64,000 nucleotides of DNA from UMGS1696 sp964430105 (GTDB lineage: Bacteria > Bacillota > Clostridia > Oscillospirales > CAG-272), in contig CAYSEF010000002.1 of the NCBI GenBank assembly GCA_964430105.1, positions 18,476 through 82,475 of the forward strand. The letters are read 5' to 3'. Position 1 is the stretch's first letter, and each line of letters begins with the position of its first letter. The translations under genes were made by a program, and so were the position numbers. Below are positions 1-9,244 of the stretch, in pieces. The notes under the pieces are model-generated. The model was not told the DNA's origin. It did no database searches and saw nothing but the letters and a program-made list of their open reading frames with translations.

Positions 1-1435
1 ATATTGCAAACGATATTATACGTCCCATATCAGCTACAGCTCCGTAAACTGCATACACCACTACACCCATACAAATTGCTGATATAATTGATTTTGCTAT
101 ATCAAAAATATCTTTACGGGTAGGAGAAATGAGCTTTTTCCGGCAGGCAAAGATGAGATTAAATGCCATATTCACAAGTGCGGACAATCCTGAAAGAAGT
201 GCGATACCACCGACACCAAGCTGATCGTGAAGCAAAGCAAGAAGTGCAACATTAAACACCATCGAACAAAGTGCTGATATCATAGGTACCTTCGTTTGCT
301 CTATCGCGAAAAATGCCTTTGTCAAAACCTCGCATATACCTGCAAAAATCATTCCTACTGCATAAAAACGAAGTGCTTCGCTTGTTATTGCAGTATCGGA
401 TGCGGTAAACACTCCACGTTCGTAAATTATAGCAATAAAAGGCTCTGCAAGAACCATCACGCCCACCGAAATAGGCGCAAGGATAAAAGTAAGCACCTTG
501 ACAGACAGCTTAGTAAGTCTATCGCTTTCTGCGGAATTTCCTTCAGCGGCAGCACGAGAAAACAACGGAAAAAGCAAATTCGTTGCCACAAAAGAGAAAA
601 CTCCAACGATTATAACATACAGTCGATTTGAATATCCAAGTGCATTGATAGCTCTGCCATCCTCTATAGACGATGCAAGTCGAGTATTGATAAGATTGCA
701 CACAGGTGTTACCCATGTTGAAAGCAAAATCGGCAAGGTATTTTTCGCAGCACGCTTGATTTCAGGCGTGTTTATCGGTGAAAGAAGCTTATATCTGAAT
801 CCACGCTTTAATACAGACGGAATTTGAACAACAGCTTGTGCAGCCCAGCCAATGAGCATTGCAACTGAAAGTCCGCGAACACCAAATCTATCAGAAAGAA
901 ACAGCAAATATCCGACCATTATCAAATTTGAAACAAGGCTGATAACGGCGGGAATATTGTATTCACCCTCCGATTGAAGAAATCCGACAAACGTAAACGC
1001 TAACCCAACGCAAATCACCATAGGAAAGACGATACGAGTAAGCTCTACTGCAAGTGTCTTTGTAGATTCGGCAAGACCGGGTGCGATAAATTCAACCAAG
1101 GTCGGTGCAAAAGCTACTCCGATAACTGTCAGCGTTACGGTAATGAGCAATATCAGATTCAAATATGAATAAGCGAAATCAAGTGCAGATTTTTTATCTT
1201 TCTTTATCGATATTGAGTTGTAAATCGGGATAAATGCAGACGTTACCACACCGCCAAGCACAAAATCGAATATTGTAACAGGCAGCTTAGATGCAGTTTC
1301 ATAAGCGACAGCAGCCTCTGTTGTGCCGAAATTTGAGCCTATCATAATATCTCTGAGAAGTCCCACAACCTTCGAGAGAAGTATGATAATTCCCATAAGT
1401 GCAGCTGAGGAGGCGAGAGATTTTTGTTTTTTCAT
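1..1435 (-). CDS. murJ: MurJ lipid II flippase, C-terminal end cut by window edge
   Basis: The protein reads as a polytopic membrane protein of the MurJ/MviN family, which flips lipid II across the cytoplasmic membrane for peptidoglycan synthesis. The reading frame starts at an ATG whose complement is at 1433-1435 and stays open to base 1, so the last part of the gene lies outside the window. The N-terminus contains the family-typical stretch LLSKVVGLLRDIMIGSNFGT, followed by repeated hydrophobic helices. It begins 26 bases after the stop of the methyltransferase gene and probably shares the valS transcript. The family assignment is confident from motif and topology; the C-terminal helices cannot be judged. 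Confidence 0.9.
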   Translation of the reverse strand, partial: MKKQKSLASSAALMGIIILLSKVVGLLRDIMIGSNFGTTEAAVAYETASKLPVTIFDFVLGGVVTSAFIPIYNSISIKKDKKSALDFAYSYLNLILLITVTLTVIGVAFAPTLVEFIAPGLAESTKTLAVELTRIVFPMVICVGLAFTFVGFLQSEGEYNIPAVISLVSNLIMVGYLLFLSDRFGVRGLSVAMLIGWAAQAVVQIPSVLKRGFRYKLLSPINTPEIKRAAKNTLPILLSTWVTPVCNLINTRLASSIEDGRAINALGYSNRLYVIIVGVFSFVATNLLFPLFSRAAAEGNSAESDRLTKLSVKVLTFILAPISVGVMVLAEPFIAIIYERGVFTASDTAITSEALRFYAVGMIFAGICEVLTKAFFAIEQTKVPMISALCSMVFNVALLALLHDQLGVGGIALLSGLSALVNMAFNLIFACRKKLISPTRKDIFDIAKSIISAICMGVVVYAVYGAVADMGRIISFAI

Positions 1436-1461
1436 TGTTTTTCTGACCGTCCGAACAGCTT

Positions 1462-2700
1462 TTAGACTACCTGGAATAAATAGAATTTCAGATAATCTGT
1501 TTCGGGAATGTTTCGCATTATAGGATGATCGGGAGATTGTGCCCGTGCTTCGATCTGTCTTAGCGATACACCTGCATCCTTTGCAGCCTCGTCAAGCATT
1601 TTACGGAACAATTCGTCACGCATGAAGTGAGAACAGCTACAGGTTGCAAGGTATCCTCCTCGTGGCAGACAGCGCATTGCACGGTAATTTATATCCTTAT
1701 AACCACGATACGCATCTTTTACAGTTGAGGAAGATTTTGTAAACGCAGGCGGATCAAGGATGATATAATCGTAATCGTGACGCTTTTCGTTGACCATTTT
1801 CGTGAGAAGCTCGAAAACATCGGCACAAAGGAATTCCATTCTATCCTCAAATCCGTTAAGTGAAGCATTTTTCTTTGTCTGCTCGATAGCACTTGCAGAA
1901 ATATCAACAGCTGTAACTTGTTCGGCACCGCCATTTACGCAGTTAAGTGCAAATGCACCTGTGTGAGTGAAGCAATCGAGAACACGTCTGCCTTTTGCCA
2001 ATTTTGCTGCTGCAAGACGATTATATTTTTGGTCGAGGAAGAAGCCTGTTTTCTGGCCATTAAAAATATCCACATCGTATGCAATGCCGTTTTCACGAAT
2101 AGTAACATGACCGTCAGCCGGTTTATCAGGGAAGCTTTCTCCCATCCACCAACCTGTGTAGCATTCCATTCCTTCAAGTGTGCGAATGTTCACATCATTA
2201 CGTTCATACACGCCACGCACAGTTACACCGTATTCCGGCAAAAGCTCACACAGCATTGTAAACAGCTTATCCTTGACCTTTTCAGTACCGAGAGAAAGAG
2301 TCTGGGTGACAAGAATATCTTCAAACAGATCGACAGTCAGCCCCGGGAATTGATCGCTTTCGCCAAAGATCAGTCTTGAGCATGAAAAATCGTATCCCAT
2401 GACAGTTTTGCGATAATCAAGTGCATACTTTATACGACGACGGTAAAAATCGTCATCAAAGTTGTCGTTAGCATTAGTAGATATGATTCTCACACGAATT
2501 TTTGAGTTTGAATTATAATATCCGGTGCCAATGAACTTTGCTTTTCCACCGTTTTTCGGCTCTGAATAAACATGAACAAGTTCACCGTTTTCTGCAGCTC
2601 CGTCCATACGCACTACTTCACCCTCAAATACCCAAGGATGCCCTGTTTTCGCATGACGTACACCTTTTTCAGTGATAAATATAGTTGGAAGTTGTAACAT
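1462..2700 (-). CDS. RlmI-like class I rRNA (cytosine-C5) methyltransferase
   Basis: This 412-residue protein has the layout of the RlmI/YccW family: an N-terminal PUA-like RNA-binding domain (residues about 1-75, with the typical HAKTGHPWVFEGEV stretch), a linker, and a C-terminal SAM-binding Rossmann domain with the motif I stretch VLDCFTHTGAFAL and the catalytic-region motif DPPAF. The family methylates C5 of a cytosine in 23S rRNA; the exact target here is inferred. The gene lies between valS and murJ on the same strand, with 26 bases to murJ. A perfect inverted repeat lies just upstream. Length fits the family (about 390-400 residues). Confidence 0.88.
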   Translation of the reverse strand: MLQLPTIFITEKGVRHAKTGHPWVFEGEVVRMDGAAENGELVHVYSEPKNGGKAKFIGTGYYNSNSKIRVRIISTNANDNFDDDFYRRRIKYALDYRKTVMGYDFSCSRLIFGESDQFPGLTVDLFEDILVTQTLSLGTEKVKDKLFTMLCELLPEYGVTVRGVYERNDVNIRTLEGMECYTGWWMGESFPDKPADGHVTIRENGIAYDVDIFNGQKTGFFLDQKYNRLAAAKLAKGRRVLDCFTHTGAFALNCVNGGAEQVTAVDISASAIEQTKKNASLNGFEDRMEFLCADVFELLTKMVNEKRHDYDYIILDPPAFTKSSSTVKDAYRGYKDINYRAMRCLPRGGYLATCSCSHFMRDELFRKMLDEAAKDAGVSLRQIEARAQSPDHPIMRNIPETDYLKFYLFQVV

Positions 2701-2727
2701 AGTGTTTCCTTTTGATTATAAAGCTAA

Positions 2728-2757
2728 TCCGGCAAATCAAAATAATAATTTGCCGGA
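2728..2757 (-). terminator. inverted repeat between valS and the methyltransferase gene
   Basis: A 10-bp perfect inverted repeat (TCCGGCAAAT and its complement around a 10-base loop) lies in the valS-methyltransferase spacer. No real T-run follows on either strand, so it is more likely a partial terminator or RNA-processing hairpin than a full terminator. Confidence 0.5.
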
Positions 2758-2794
2758 CAGATATACAAATTATGAAAAGTAAAGTTAGTCTGAA

Positions 2795-5413
2795 TTAGCC
2801 CAGCTTTTCAATAGCTGCAATAATGCTTTCTTTCTTTTCCTTATATTTTTCAAGCTTCTGACGTTCAGCATCAACTACAGCAGCAGGAGCACGTCCTACA
2901 AAGCCTTCGTTGGAGAGCTTTCCTTCAGCACGCTTGATTTCGGATTCAACAGTTTTAAGCTCACCCTCAAGTCTCTTGCGTTCTGCTTCAAAGTCAACCA
3001 TATCTGCAAGCGGAATATGGATAGTCGCAGAGTCTGTAATGATTCTTACCGCTGTATCATCGTCATAAGAATCGACGATTTCAACGGAGGAAGCAGATGC
3101 CATCTTTTCAAAGAAGGATGAAGAATTTTCAAATGCTGAATTATATTTTGTTTCGATAAATACCTTAGCCTTACGAGATGGAACTACGCCCATTTCGGAA
3201 CGACGTACACGAATAGCACGGATAGCATCGATAACCTTAGCCATATCAGCAGATTCTGTTGTAAATACAAGAGCCTCGCTGTATTCAGGGTAATCCTTTA
3301 TCATGATGCTTCCATCTTCACCGGGCAGACCGGAGTAAATTTCTTCGGTAATGAACGGCATAAACGGATGGAGAAGCTTGAGAGTTTCACGAAGAACGTA
3401 TGCAAGTACATTCTGTGCGCACTCACCTCTTTCGCCACCTGCTGAAACGGAAGGCTTAGAAAGCTCAATATACCAGTCGCAATAGATATCCCAAACGAAA
3501 TCGTAAATTGAGGACAGAGCAACACCGATTTCGTACTTATCGAGGTTAGCTGTTACAGACTGAACTGTTTCTTCAAACTTAGTGAGAATCCACTTATCCT
3601 CTGCAGCCAGCTTATCAGCTTCCGGAAGCTTGATTTCATCTATAGTAAGGTTCATCATTACGAAACGTGCCGCATTCCACAGCTTATTCGCAAAGTTTCT
3701 TGCCGCTTCAATCTTTTCATCGGAGAAGCGCATATCGTTTCCGGGGCTATTACCTGTTGCAAGTGCAAATCTAAGCGCATCAGCACCGTATTTGTCAATA
3801 ATTTCAAGTGGGTCGATACCGTTTCCGAGAGATTTTGACATTTTTCTGCCCTGAGCATCACGAACAAGACCGTGAATAAGAACTGTATCGAACGGAATCT
3901 GATCGGTATATTCGAGAGCTGAGAAAATCATTCGGGAAACCCAGAATGTGATGATATCGTAGCCTGTAACAAGTGTATTTGTCGGATAGAAATACTTCAG
4001 ATCCTCTGTTTCTTCAGGCCATCCGAGTGTTGAGAAGGGCCAAAGAGCTGAGGAGAACCATGTATCAAGTGTATCGGGATCCTGAGTCATATGACCGCCA
4101 CACTTCGGGCAAACCTCACAGCCATCGGCAGAAACTACTGTATGACCGCAGGAATCGCAGTAATAAGCAGGAATTCTATGACCCCACCAAAGCTGACGTG
4201 AGATACACCAGTCCTGTGTATTTTCCATCCAGTGGAAGTAGTTTTTATCGAATCTTTCGGGAACGAACTTGATTCTGCCGTCACGAACAGCTTCAATAGC
4301 AGGCTTTGCAAGGGGTTCCATACGAACGAACCACTGAAGACTTACCATTGGCTCAATAGTTGTACCGCAACGATAGCAAGTACCTACCTCGTGATTGAGG
4401 TCTTCGATTTCGGCAAGATATCCGCCTTCACGCAGGTCGTTTACGATAGCTTTTCTTGCTTCGTAGCGATCCATACCGGCATATTTAGGATAATTTTCGG
4501 TTATCTTTGCATCTTCTGTGAGAACTACCTCCATAGGAAGATGACATCTGCGACCTACTTCAAAGTCGTTCGGGTCATGTGCAGGAGTTATCTTAACGCA
4601 GCCTGTACCCTTATCAAGCTGAGCGTGTTCATCAGCAACGATCGGAATTCTTCTGCCAACAAGGGGAAGAACAACATACTTGCCGATCATATCCTTATAG
4701 CGTTCGTCATTCGGGTTTACTGCAACAGCTGTGTCACCAAGGAGAGTTTCCGGTCTTGTTGTAGCAACTTCAACATATCCGCCGCCACCAACGAGAGGAT
4801 AACGGATATGCCAAAAATGACCATTCTGTTCTTCGTAATCAACTTCCGCATTAGAGATAGAAGTCTTGCAATGCGGACACCAGTTGATGATTCTTTCGCC
4901 ACGATAGATAAGGCCCTTATCGTAGAGCTGAGCAAATACCTTACGAACAGCAGCGGAGCAACCTTCGTCCAAGGTAAAGCGTTCTCTTGACCAGTCGCAG
5001 GAGGAGCCCATTTTTTTGAGCTGTTCAATAATACGACCGCCATACTGCTTTTTCCAATCCCATGCACGTTCAAGGAACTTTTCACGTCCGAGGTCTTCCT
5101 TAGTCAGGCCTTCCTTACGCATTGCTTCAACAATTTTTGCTTCAGTTGCGATAGAGGCGTGGTCAGTACCGGGAAGCCAAAGTGTGCAGAAGCCCTTCAT
5201 ACGCTTATAGCGGATAAGGATATCCTGCAATGTATTATCAAGTGCATGACCCATATGGAGCTGACCGGTGATGTTCGGCGGGGGAATTACGATAGAATAA
5301 TGCTGTTTTGAATGATCAATGGTGGGAGTAAACAGCTTCTGCTCACACCAATCATTGTAAATTCGCTCTTCAAATTCAGAAGGCGAATATGTCTTTGGCA
5401 GTTCTTTTCTCAT
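2795..5413 (-). CDS. valS: valyl-tRNA synthetase
   Basis: This 872-residue class I aminoacyl-tRNA synthetase charges tRNA-Val with valine in the cytoplasm. The HIGH-type signature is HMGH at residues 53-56 and the second signature KMSKS is near residue 525. Between them lies the CP1 editing domain, and zinc-ribbon-like Cys pairs (YYCDSCGH and CEVCPKCGGH) follow. The C-terminus ends in a charged coiled-coil arm (about 805-870) typical of ValRS. Length is normal. Upstream is a T-box leader whose candidate specifier is GUC, a Val codon, which independently supports the amino acid assignment and predicts induction when uncharged tRNA-Val builds up. Probable first gene of a valS-methyltransferase-murJ transcript. 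Confidence 0.97.
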   Translation of the reverse strand: MRKELPKTYSPSEFEERIYNDWCEQKLFTPTIDHSKQHYSIVIPPPNITGQLHMGHALDNTLQDILIRYKRMKGFCTLWLPGTDHASIATEAKIVEAMRKEGLTKEDLGREKFLERAWDWKKQYGGRIIEQLKKMGSSCDWSRERFTLDEGCSAAVRKVFAQLYDKGLIYRGERIINWCPHCKTSISNAEVDYEEQNGHFWHIRYPLVGGGGYVEVATTRPETLLGDTAVAVNPNDERYKDMIGKYVVLPLVGRRIPIVADEHAQLDKGTGCVKITPAHDPNDFEVGRRCHLPMEVVLTEDAKITENYPKYAGMDRYEARKAIVNDLREGGYLAEIEDLNHEVGTCYRCGTTIEPMVSLQWFVRMEPLAKPAIEAVRDGRIKFVPERFDKNYFHWMENTQDWCISRQLWWGHRIPAYYCDSCGHTVVSADGCEVCPKCGGHMTQDPDTLDTWFSSALWPFSTLGWPEETEDLKYFYPTNTLVTGYDIITFWVSRMIFSALEYTDQIPFDTVLIHGLVRDAQGRKMSKSLGNGIDPLEIIDKYGADALRFALATGNSPGNDMRFSDEKIEAARNFANKLWNAARFVMMNLTIDEIKLPEADKLAAEDKWILTKFEETVQSVTANLDKYEIGVALSSIYDFVWDIYCDWYIELSKPSVSAGGERGECAQNVLAYVLRETLKLLHPFMPFITEEIYSGLPGEDGSIMIKDYPEYSEALVFTTESADMAKVIDAIRAIRVRRSEMGVVPSRKAKVFIETKYNSAFENSSSFFEKMASASSVEIVDSYDDDTAVRIITDSATIHIPLADMVDFEAERKRLEGELKTVESEIKRAEGKLSNEGFVGRAPAAVVDAERQKLEKYKEKKESIIAAIEKLG

Positions 5414-5481
5414 ATATAAGAAATCCTTTCGGGTGTTTTTCGTGAAAACAAAATTTTGTGTATAATAATATATTCTGGAAC

Positions 5482-5514
5482 AAAAAAACGTCCCATTTCA
5501 ACTGAAACAGGACG
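5482..5514 (-). terminator. T-box conditional terminator
   Basis: A 12-bp stem (CGTCCTGTTTCA paired with TGAAATGGGACG, including G-U pairs) followed by seven T on the minus strand. It lies directly after the T-box sequence, so it is the terminator half of the valS switch. Confidence 0.9.
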
Positions 5515-5712
5515 CAAATAAGCGCGGTACCACCTGAATTTACGGAAAAACCGTACACTCAACTCCCGTAACGAGGGAAAACGCCGTATGCTATTTTAAT
5601 TTGACATACGGAACTCAGGGACGACCTTCGGAAAACTCTGCCACAGTGTTCACACCAACCACTGTTCTCTGGGCGCAGTCAACTCTCCTACTCCTTCCCG
5701 TCAATGTTTCTT
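5482..5712 (-). promoter_or_regulatory. valine T-box leader (tRNA-sensing riboswitch)
   Basis: On the minus strand the leader contains an AGAGA-like stem I element with GGTTGGTG, a candidate specifier (GTC twice, within 5620-5625) just before CCTGAG, the T-box sequence AGGTGGTACCGCG (5523-5535), and a downstream intrinsic terminator. This order is the classical T-box antitermination leader. Binding of uncharged tRNA-Val would favour the antiterminator and let transcription continue into valS. This 5414-5833 spacer has no gene. Confidence 0.93.
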
Positions 5713-5731
5713 TCTTATTAAGTTACATTAC

Positions 5732-5760
5732 ATTATAACATGAATCCAAAAGCTTGTCAA
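5732..5760 (-). promoter_or_regulatory. sigma-A promoter for the valS leader
   Basis: On the minus strand, TTGACA (5755-5760) and TATAAT (5732-5737) are separated by 17 bases, giving a start point about 20 bases before the T-box stem I. Both hexamers match consensus. Confidence 0.88.
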
Positions 5761-5833
5761 GAAATTTGTCAAACAAATAATTTCTTAAACCTGTTCAAAA
5801 ATTTCATCCGCAAGCTACACATGAATCGCAACA

Positions 5834-6262
5834 TCATTGCTGTGCAAGTCTTGCCATTGCCTGTGCCTGCATCGATTCAGGAGGAAGCTGCATCAGCTCG
5901 ATTTTGTTTCCGTCAGGATCGTGAGTCCAGAACTGAATGCATTTCGCCTTACCTACAACAATATCAGTGTCGATAGGTGCACCTTTTTTCTTCAAATCCT
6001 CAAAGGCAGTATTCACGTCATCCACTTCAAGGCAAATGTGCTGGAATCCTATGATTTTATCGCCTGTTTCCTGATTTTCAACTCCATTTGGGAACAGCTC
6101 AATAAACTGCCCCGGTGCGATATAAACGTAAACGATATACGGCTTACCGTCCGAGCCTAAAAGACGGAACGCTTCCTTGAGTCCGAGTGTTTCCGTATAG
6201 AACTTCAAGCTTTCGTCAAGATTCTTCGTGCGAATTGCAATATGTCCGAGATTTTTTATCAT
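5834..6262 (-). CDS. VOC-family metalloenzyme (glyoxalase I-like)
   Basis: This 142-residue vicinal-oxygen-chelate protein has the two beta-alpha-beta-beta-beta repeats of glyoxalase I and the four expected metal ligands: H7, E55, H75 and E122. That pattern matches lactoylglutathione lyase-like proteins, but Firmicutes often lack glutathione, so the substrate is uncertain. The start chosen is the ATG at 6262, nine bases downstream of an in-frame GTG, because AAGGTG sits at ribosome-binding distance from this ATG. The C-terminal Met/Ala/Gln-rich tail (after residue 127) is not part of the fold. A terminator-like hairpin separates it from the solute-binding gene upstream. Confidence 0.8.
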   Translation of the reverse strand: MIKNLGHIAIRTKNLDESLKFYTETLGLKEAFRLLGSDGKPYIVYVYIAPGQFIELFPNGVENQETGDKIIGFQHICLEVDDVNTAFEDLKKKGAPIDTDIVVGKAKCIQFWTHDPDGNKIELMQLPPESMQAQAMARLAQQ

Positions 6263-6289
6263 ATCTATCACCTTATTTTTATCATATTA

Positions 6290-6336
6290 ATCAGAAAACG
6301 GAGATACCGTATTAAGATATCCCCGATTTTTCTGAT
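6290..6336. terminator. imperfect inverted repeat, probable terminator
   Basis: ATCAGAAAACGGAGATA and a near-complement ending in TTTTTCTGAT flank a short loop between the solute-binding gene and the VOC gene. A/T-rich flanks on both sides would let it work in either direction. Confidence 0.55.
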
Positions 6337-6351
6337 CAATTTTAAGCTAAT

Positions 6352-7899
6352 TTATTTATCAAGGAATTTTTCAGAATTCTTGATAAGGCTTTGCAGTGTC
6401 TTTTCTGCAACCTTGTTCATCGCCTTTGCCTTTGATGAGAATGTGCCGTCATTATTCATAATCGGAGAAGCGTAAGTAGCTTCAAGGAAGTCACCAACAT
6501 AGGAAGCATACGCAAGAGCGAACGCATTACCGAAGTTATCATGGATAATATCGATCATCTGAGCAGAGGAGGAGTCACGAGTATACTTAACCTTCAGAGA
6601 GGATTCGTAGTAAACCGGAAGTACCTGCTTATAGGTTTCACGGCAGAGAACTTCAATTACAGTGGTAACGAAGTCAATGCGATCTTCGGGAACTGTAATC
6701 GGAATAAATCCAAGCTCGGAGGTATCGTGAACGGAAGTAATATAGTTAGCCTGATTTTCGTCAAGTTTCGGATAAGGAAGTACTGCAAGACCGATATCAG
6801 CATCACGAATTGCTTCACTTTCGAGAGTACCAAGTCTTTGGTAGCCAAGGAAGAGGGACTGTCCCTGAGTGAACATTGTAACGACAGTAGCTTCATCAAA
6901 TACACTGGAGCTATTATAAGGTGCATTATATAATTCAGTGAGCTTTTCTACCATCTGAACAGAGCGTTCAGTCTGAATATTCAGTGAAGGATAGCCGTTT
7001 TCATCTCTAAGGGTATAATCAGGGTCACAGCTGATAAGGAAAGGAATCAGCGGTCCCCATGAAGTTGTCAAAATAATACCATACTGGTCGCCACCATCTG
7101 CTGTACCATCACCATTTACGTCGATATAGCCATTAGAAGTGAGGCTGTTGAGCTTATCAATAGTCCATTCGTTATTGATAACGGTGGTATAAACCTCTTC
7201 TGGGTCGCCGAGCTGGAGATTGGTATACACATCCTTGTTCATGTAGAGAGCATGGGATGTACGGAGTAGGTCAATAAAGAAGTCGCCTGCGAGAGCGAAT
7301 CTAAGTTCGTTACTGAGTGAGATATCAGCCATGAAATCATCGTACCACCACGGAGCATCGTAGTCAAAGTTCTCAATGTGCGACACATTATAGAAAAGAC
7401 CTTCTGAGGATATCGGAACAAGACCGAGCATATCGTTGATAATGAGGTCGTATGTAGTGTCACCTGTCTGAATAAGTGTACGAATTTCGCCGGCAGTCTT
7501 ACTCCAGCTGTAATCATAGGGTTCAAATTGAAGCTTTACATCAAGTGAATCCATAACAGTAAGGTTACGGTCATACGCAGCATCAGACGCAGCATCACCT
7601 GTGTAGGTTTCCGGACCTTCGATAAGATAGGTTGAAGCAGGCATAGTTGTTGCGGCAGCATTTACGGAATTATGTACCATAAAGGTCTTGCCGTCAAACT
7701 TTACATCAGCAAATGGATCTACATATCCTTCATAATATGGATTTTCGGTTTCTGTTGCGGTCTCCTCGTTTACGGAATCACTACTGTCCTGAGGTCCATT
7801 ACCGTTATTTGTTCCATTGTTTCCAGATTCGGCACATGAAGCGAGCACGGTAGGAGTGAGCATAAGGAGCGCAAGGATAAGGGACAGAGTCTTTTTCAT
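6352..7899 (-). CDS. extracellular solute-binding lipoprotein of a sugar ABC transporter
   Basis: The 515-residue protein starts with a lipoprotein signal peptide whose lipobox LASC puts the lipidated cysteine at residue 22. An acidic, Asn/Gly/Ser-rich linker follows, then a family 1 type solute-binding fold. It should capture a carbohydrate outside the cell and deliver it to a MalF/MalG-type permease pair; the substrate is unknown. It has its own promoter, and a terminator separates it from the upstream permease operon, so it can be expressed independently. The start follows an AAAAGGAG site. No lysine/arginine-rich or peptide-binding signature was noted, so sugar is the likeliest ligand class. 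Confidence 0.85.
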   Translation of the reverse strand: MKKTLSLILALLMLTPTVLASCAESGNNGTNNGNGPQDSSDSVNEETATETENPYYEGYVDPFADVKFDGKTFMVHNSVNAAATTMPASTYLIEGPETYTGDAASDAAYDRNLTVMDSLDVKLQFEPYDYSWSKTAGEIRTLIQTGDTTYDLIINDMLGLVPISSEGLFYNVSHIENFDYDAPWWYDDFMADISLSNELRFALAGDFFIDLLRTSHALYMNKDVYTNLQLGDPEEVYTTVINNEWTIDKLNSLTSNGYIDVNGDGTADGGDQYGIILTTSWGPLIPFLISCDPDYTLRDENGYPSLNIQTERSVQMVEKLTELYNAPYNSSSVFDEATVVTMFTQGQSLFLGYQRLGTLESEAIRDADIGLAVLPYPKLDENQANYITSVHDTSELGFIPITVPEDRIDFVTTVIEVLCRETYKQVLPVYYESSLKVKYTRDSSSAQMIDIIHDNFGNAFALAYASYVGDFLEATYASPIMNNDGTFSSKAKAMNKVAEKTLQSLIKNSEKFLDK

Positions 7900-7971
7900 C
7901 TTTCTTCTCCTTTTGATTAAATTTAACGTTCAATAGTAAATATAAAACAAATTATAAATACTTGTTAACAC

Positions 7972-8000
7972 ATTATAGCACATATTCACAAGCGTGTCAA
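7972..8000 (-). promoter_or_regulatory. sigma-A promoter for the solute-binding gene
   Basis: On the minus strand TTGACA (7995-8000) and TATAAT (7972-7977) have a 17-base spacer. The predicted transcript has a leader of about 65 bases before the solute-binding gene at 7899. Confidence 0.85.
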
Positions 8001-8114
8001 TGATTTTTTTATCATTTTGTATATTTTCCACACCTTAAAATGTTCCTTTCACCCAATTATCACATTTATTAAAAGCATACGCTCTATTAGATGAAACTGT
8101 CACCCGAAAAAATA

Positions 8115-8148
8115 CAAAAAAGCCATACCCAAAGAATTGAGCATGGCT
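8115..8148 (-). terminator. terminator of the seven-gene sugar operon
   Basis: On the minus strand the stem AGCCAT...ATGGCT is followed by TTTTTT. It lies 17 bases after the last permease gene and upstream of the next promoter. Confidence 0.82.
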
Positions 8149-8165
8149 TGATTTTGTTAACCGTA

Positions 8166-9227
8166 TTAGTCCGCGGTAAGACCGGAGCGAGAAATACCTT
8201 CAACGATATATCTCTGACCGAAGAGGTACAGTACAATCAGCGGAGCAATTATCAACAACGACGCTGTGTTATTAATAGCTGCTGTATACAGCGACTGTCC
8301 CGCATAGTTGGTATCAAGCGACTTCGGAACCTTAACGATATCCGGGAGAAGCTTATCACCACCTGTGGTGAAGAACAGATCGGTGTAGAAGTTGTCAGTC
8401 CACTGCCAGCAGAATGAGAACATAAATACTGTTACGAGCATTGTTACGGACAGAGGAATGATAATGCTGAAGAATGTACGGAATACGCCTGAACCATCAA
8501 GGTAAGCGGATTCTTCAAGTTCATCCGGGATACTGGAACGGAAGAACTGACGGAGCATGAAGATGAACAGACCGTTCTTATAACCGAGACCAGTGATCGA
8601 GAGGATGTACAGAGGCCAGTTGGTGTTAATGAAGTTGATAGAAGTTACACCGCCCGTGATATCAAGTGCATCAATTACACCACCACCGAGGAGGTTGATT
8701 ACACCGAGAACGTCGAAGTAACGGAACTTCATGAACAGGGACAACTGAAGTGTAGAGTGCGGAACTACCATCGTAAAGATTACGCACAAGAAGAGCAGAT
8801 TATTACCCTTGAACTTGAACTTTGCAAAACCATATGCAACGAAGCAGCAGATGAATGTCTGGATAAGACCACATCCGAGAGAAAGGAGGAAGGTATTAAG
8901 CAGAGCAGTAAAGTAGCCGTTGTCGGTAATAATAGCTTTGTATGTGCCAAGTGTAGGATGCTTTGGAACAAGTCGCACGGTAACGTCAACGAAGTCTTCC
9001 GGAGCCATAAACGAAGAGGAAATCTTCGAGAAGAACGGGAAGAGGATTACGTAAGAGATACCGAGCAGAAGGAGGAAGCGGAAAATGTACCACGCAACTT
9101 TCTGGAGAGTGTAAAGGTTAATAACCTTTGCCTTAATTCTTTCCAGTAAAGGTGTACGTTCAAATTCAACCTTGATCTTGTTCTTGGTTTCTTTTGTTAC
9201 TTTAGGTGTAGTCTGAGCGTTATTCAT
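8166..9227 (-). CDS. carbohydrate ABC transporter permease, MalG type
   Basis: This 353-residue inner-membrane permease carries the EAA-loop signature LEESAYLDGSGVFRTFFSIIIP, which docks the ATPase of binding-protein-dependent importers. A hydrophilic N-terminal extension of about 45 residues precedes about six membrane helices. The loop between helices is longer than in standard MalG proteins (insert around residues 170-210). It is the last gene of the operon, 17 bases after its MalF-type partner. No ATP-binding subunit is encoded nearby, so it probably uses a shared MsmK-like ATPase encoded elsewhere. Confidence 0.88.
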   Translation of the reverse strand: MNNAQTTPKVTKETKNKIKVEFERTPLLERIKAKVINLYTLQKVAWYIFRFLLLLGISYVILFPFFSKISSSFMAPEDFVDVTVRLVPKHPTLGTYKAIITDNGYFTALLNTFLLSLGCGLIQTFICCFVAYGFAKFKFKGNNLLFLCVIFTMVVPHSTLQLSLFMKFRYFDVLGVINLLGGGVIDALDITGGVTSINFINTNWPLYILSITGLGYKNGLFIFMLRQFFRSSIPDELEESAYLDGSGVFRTFFSIIIPLSVTMLVTVFMFSFCWQWTDNFYTDLFFTTGGDKLLPDIVKVPKSLDTNYAGQSLYTAAINNTASLLIIAPLIVLYLFGQRYIVEGISRSGLTAD

Positions 9228-9244
9228 TTATCTTTCCTCCTTTC

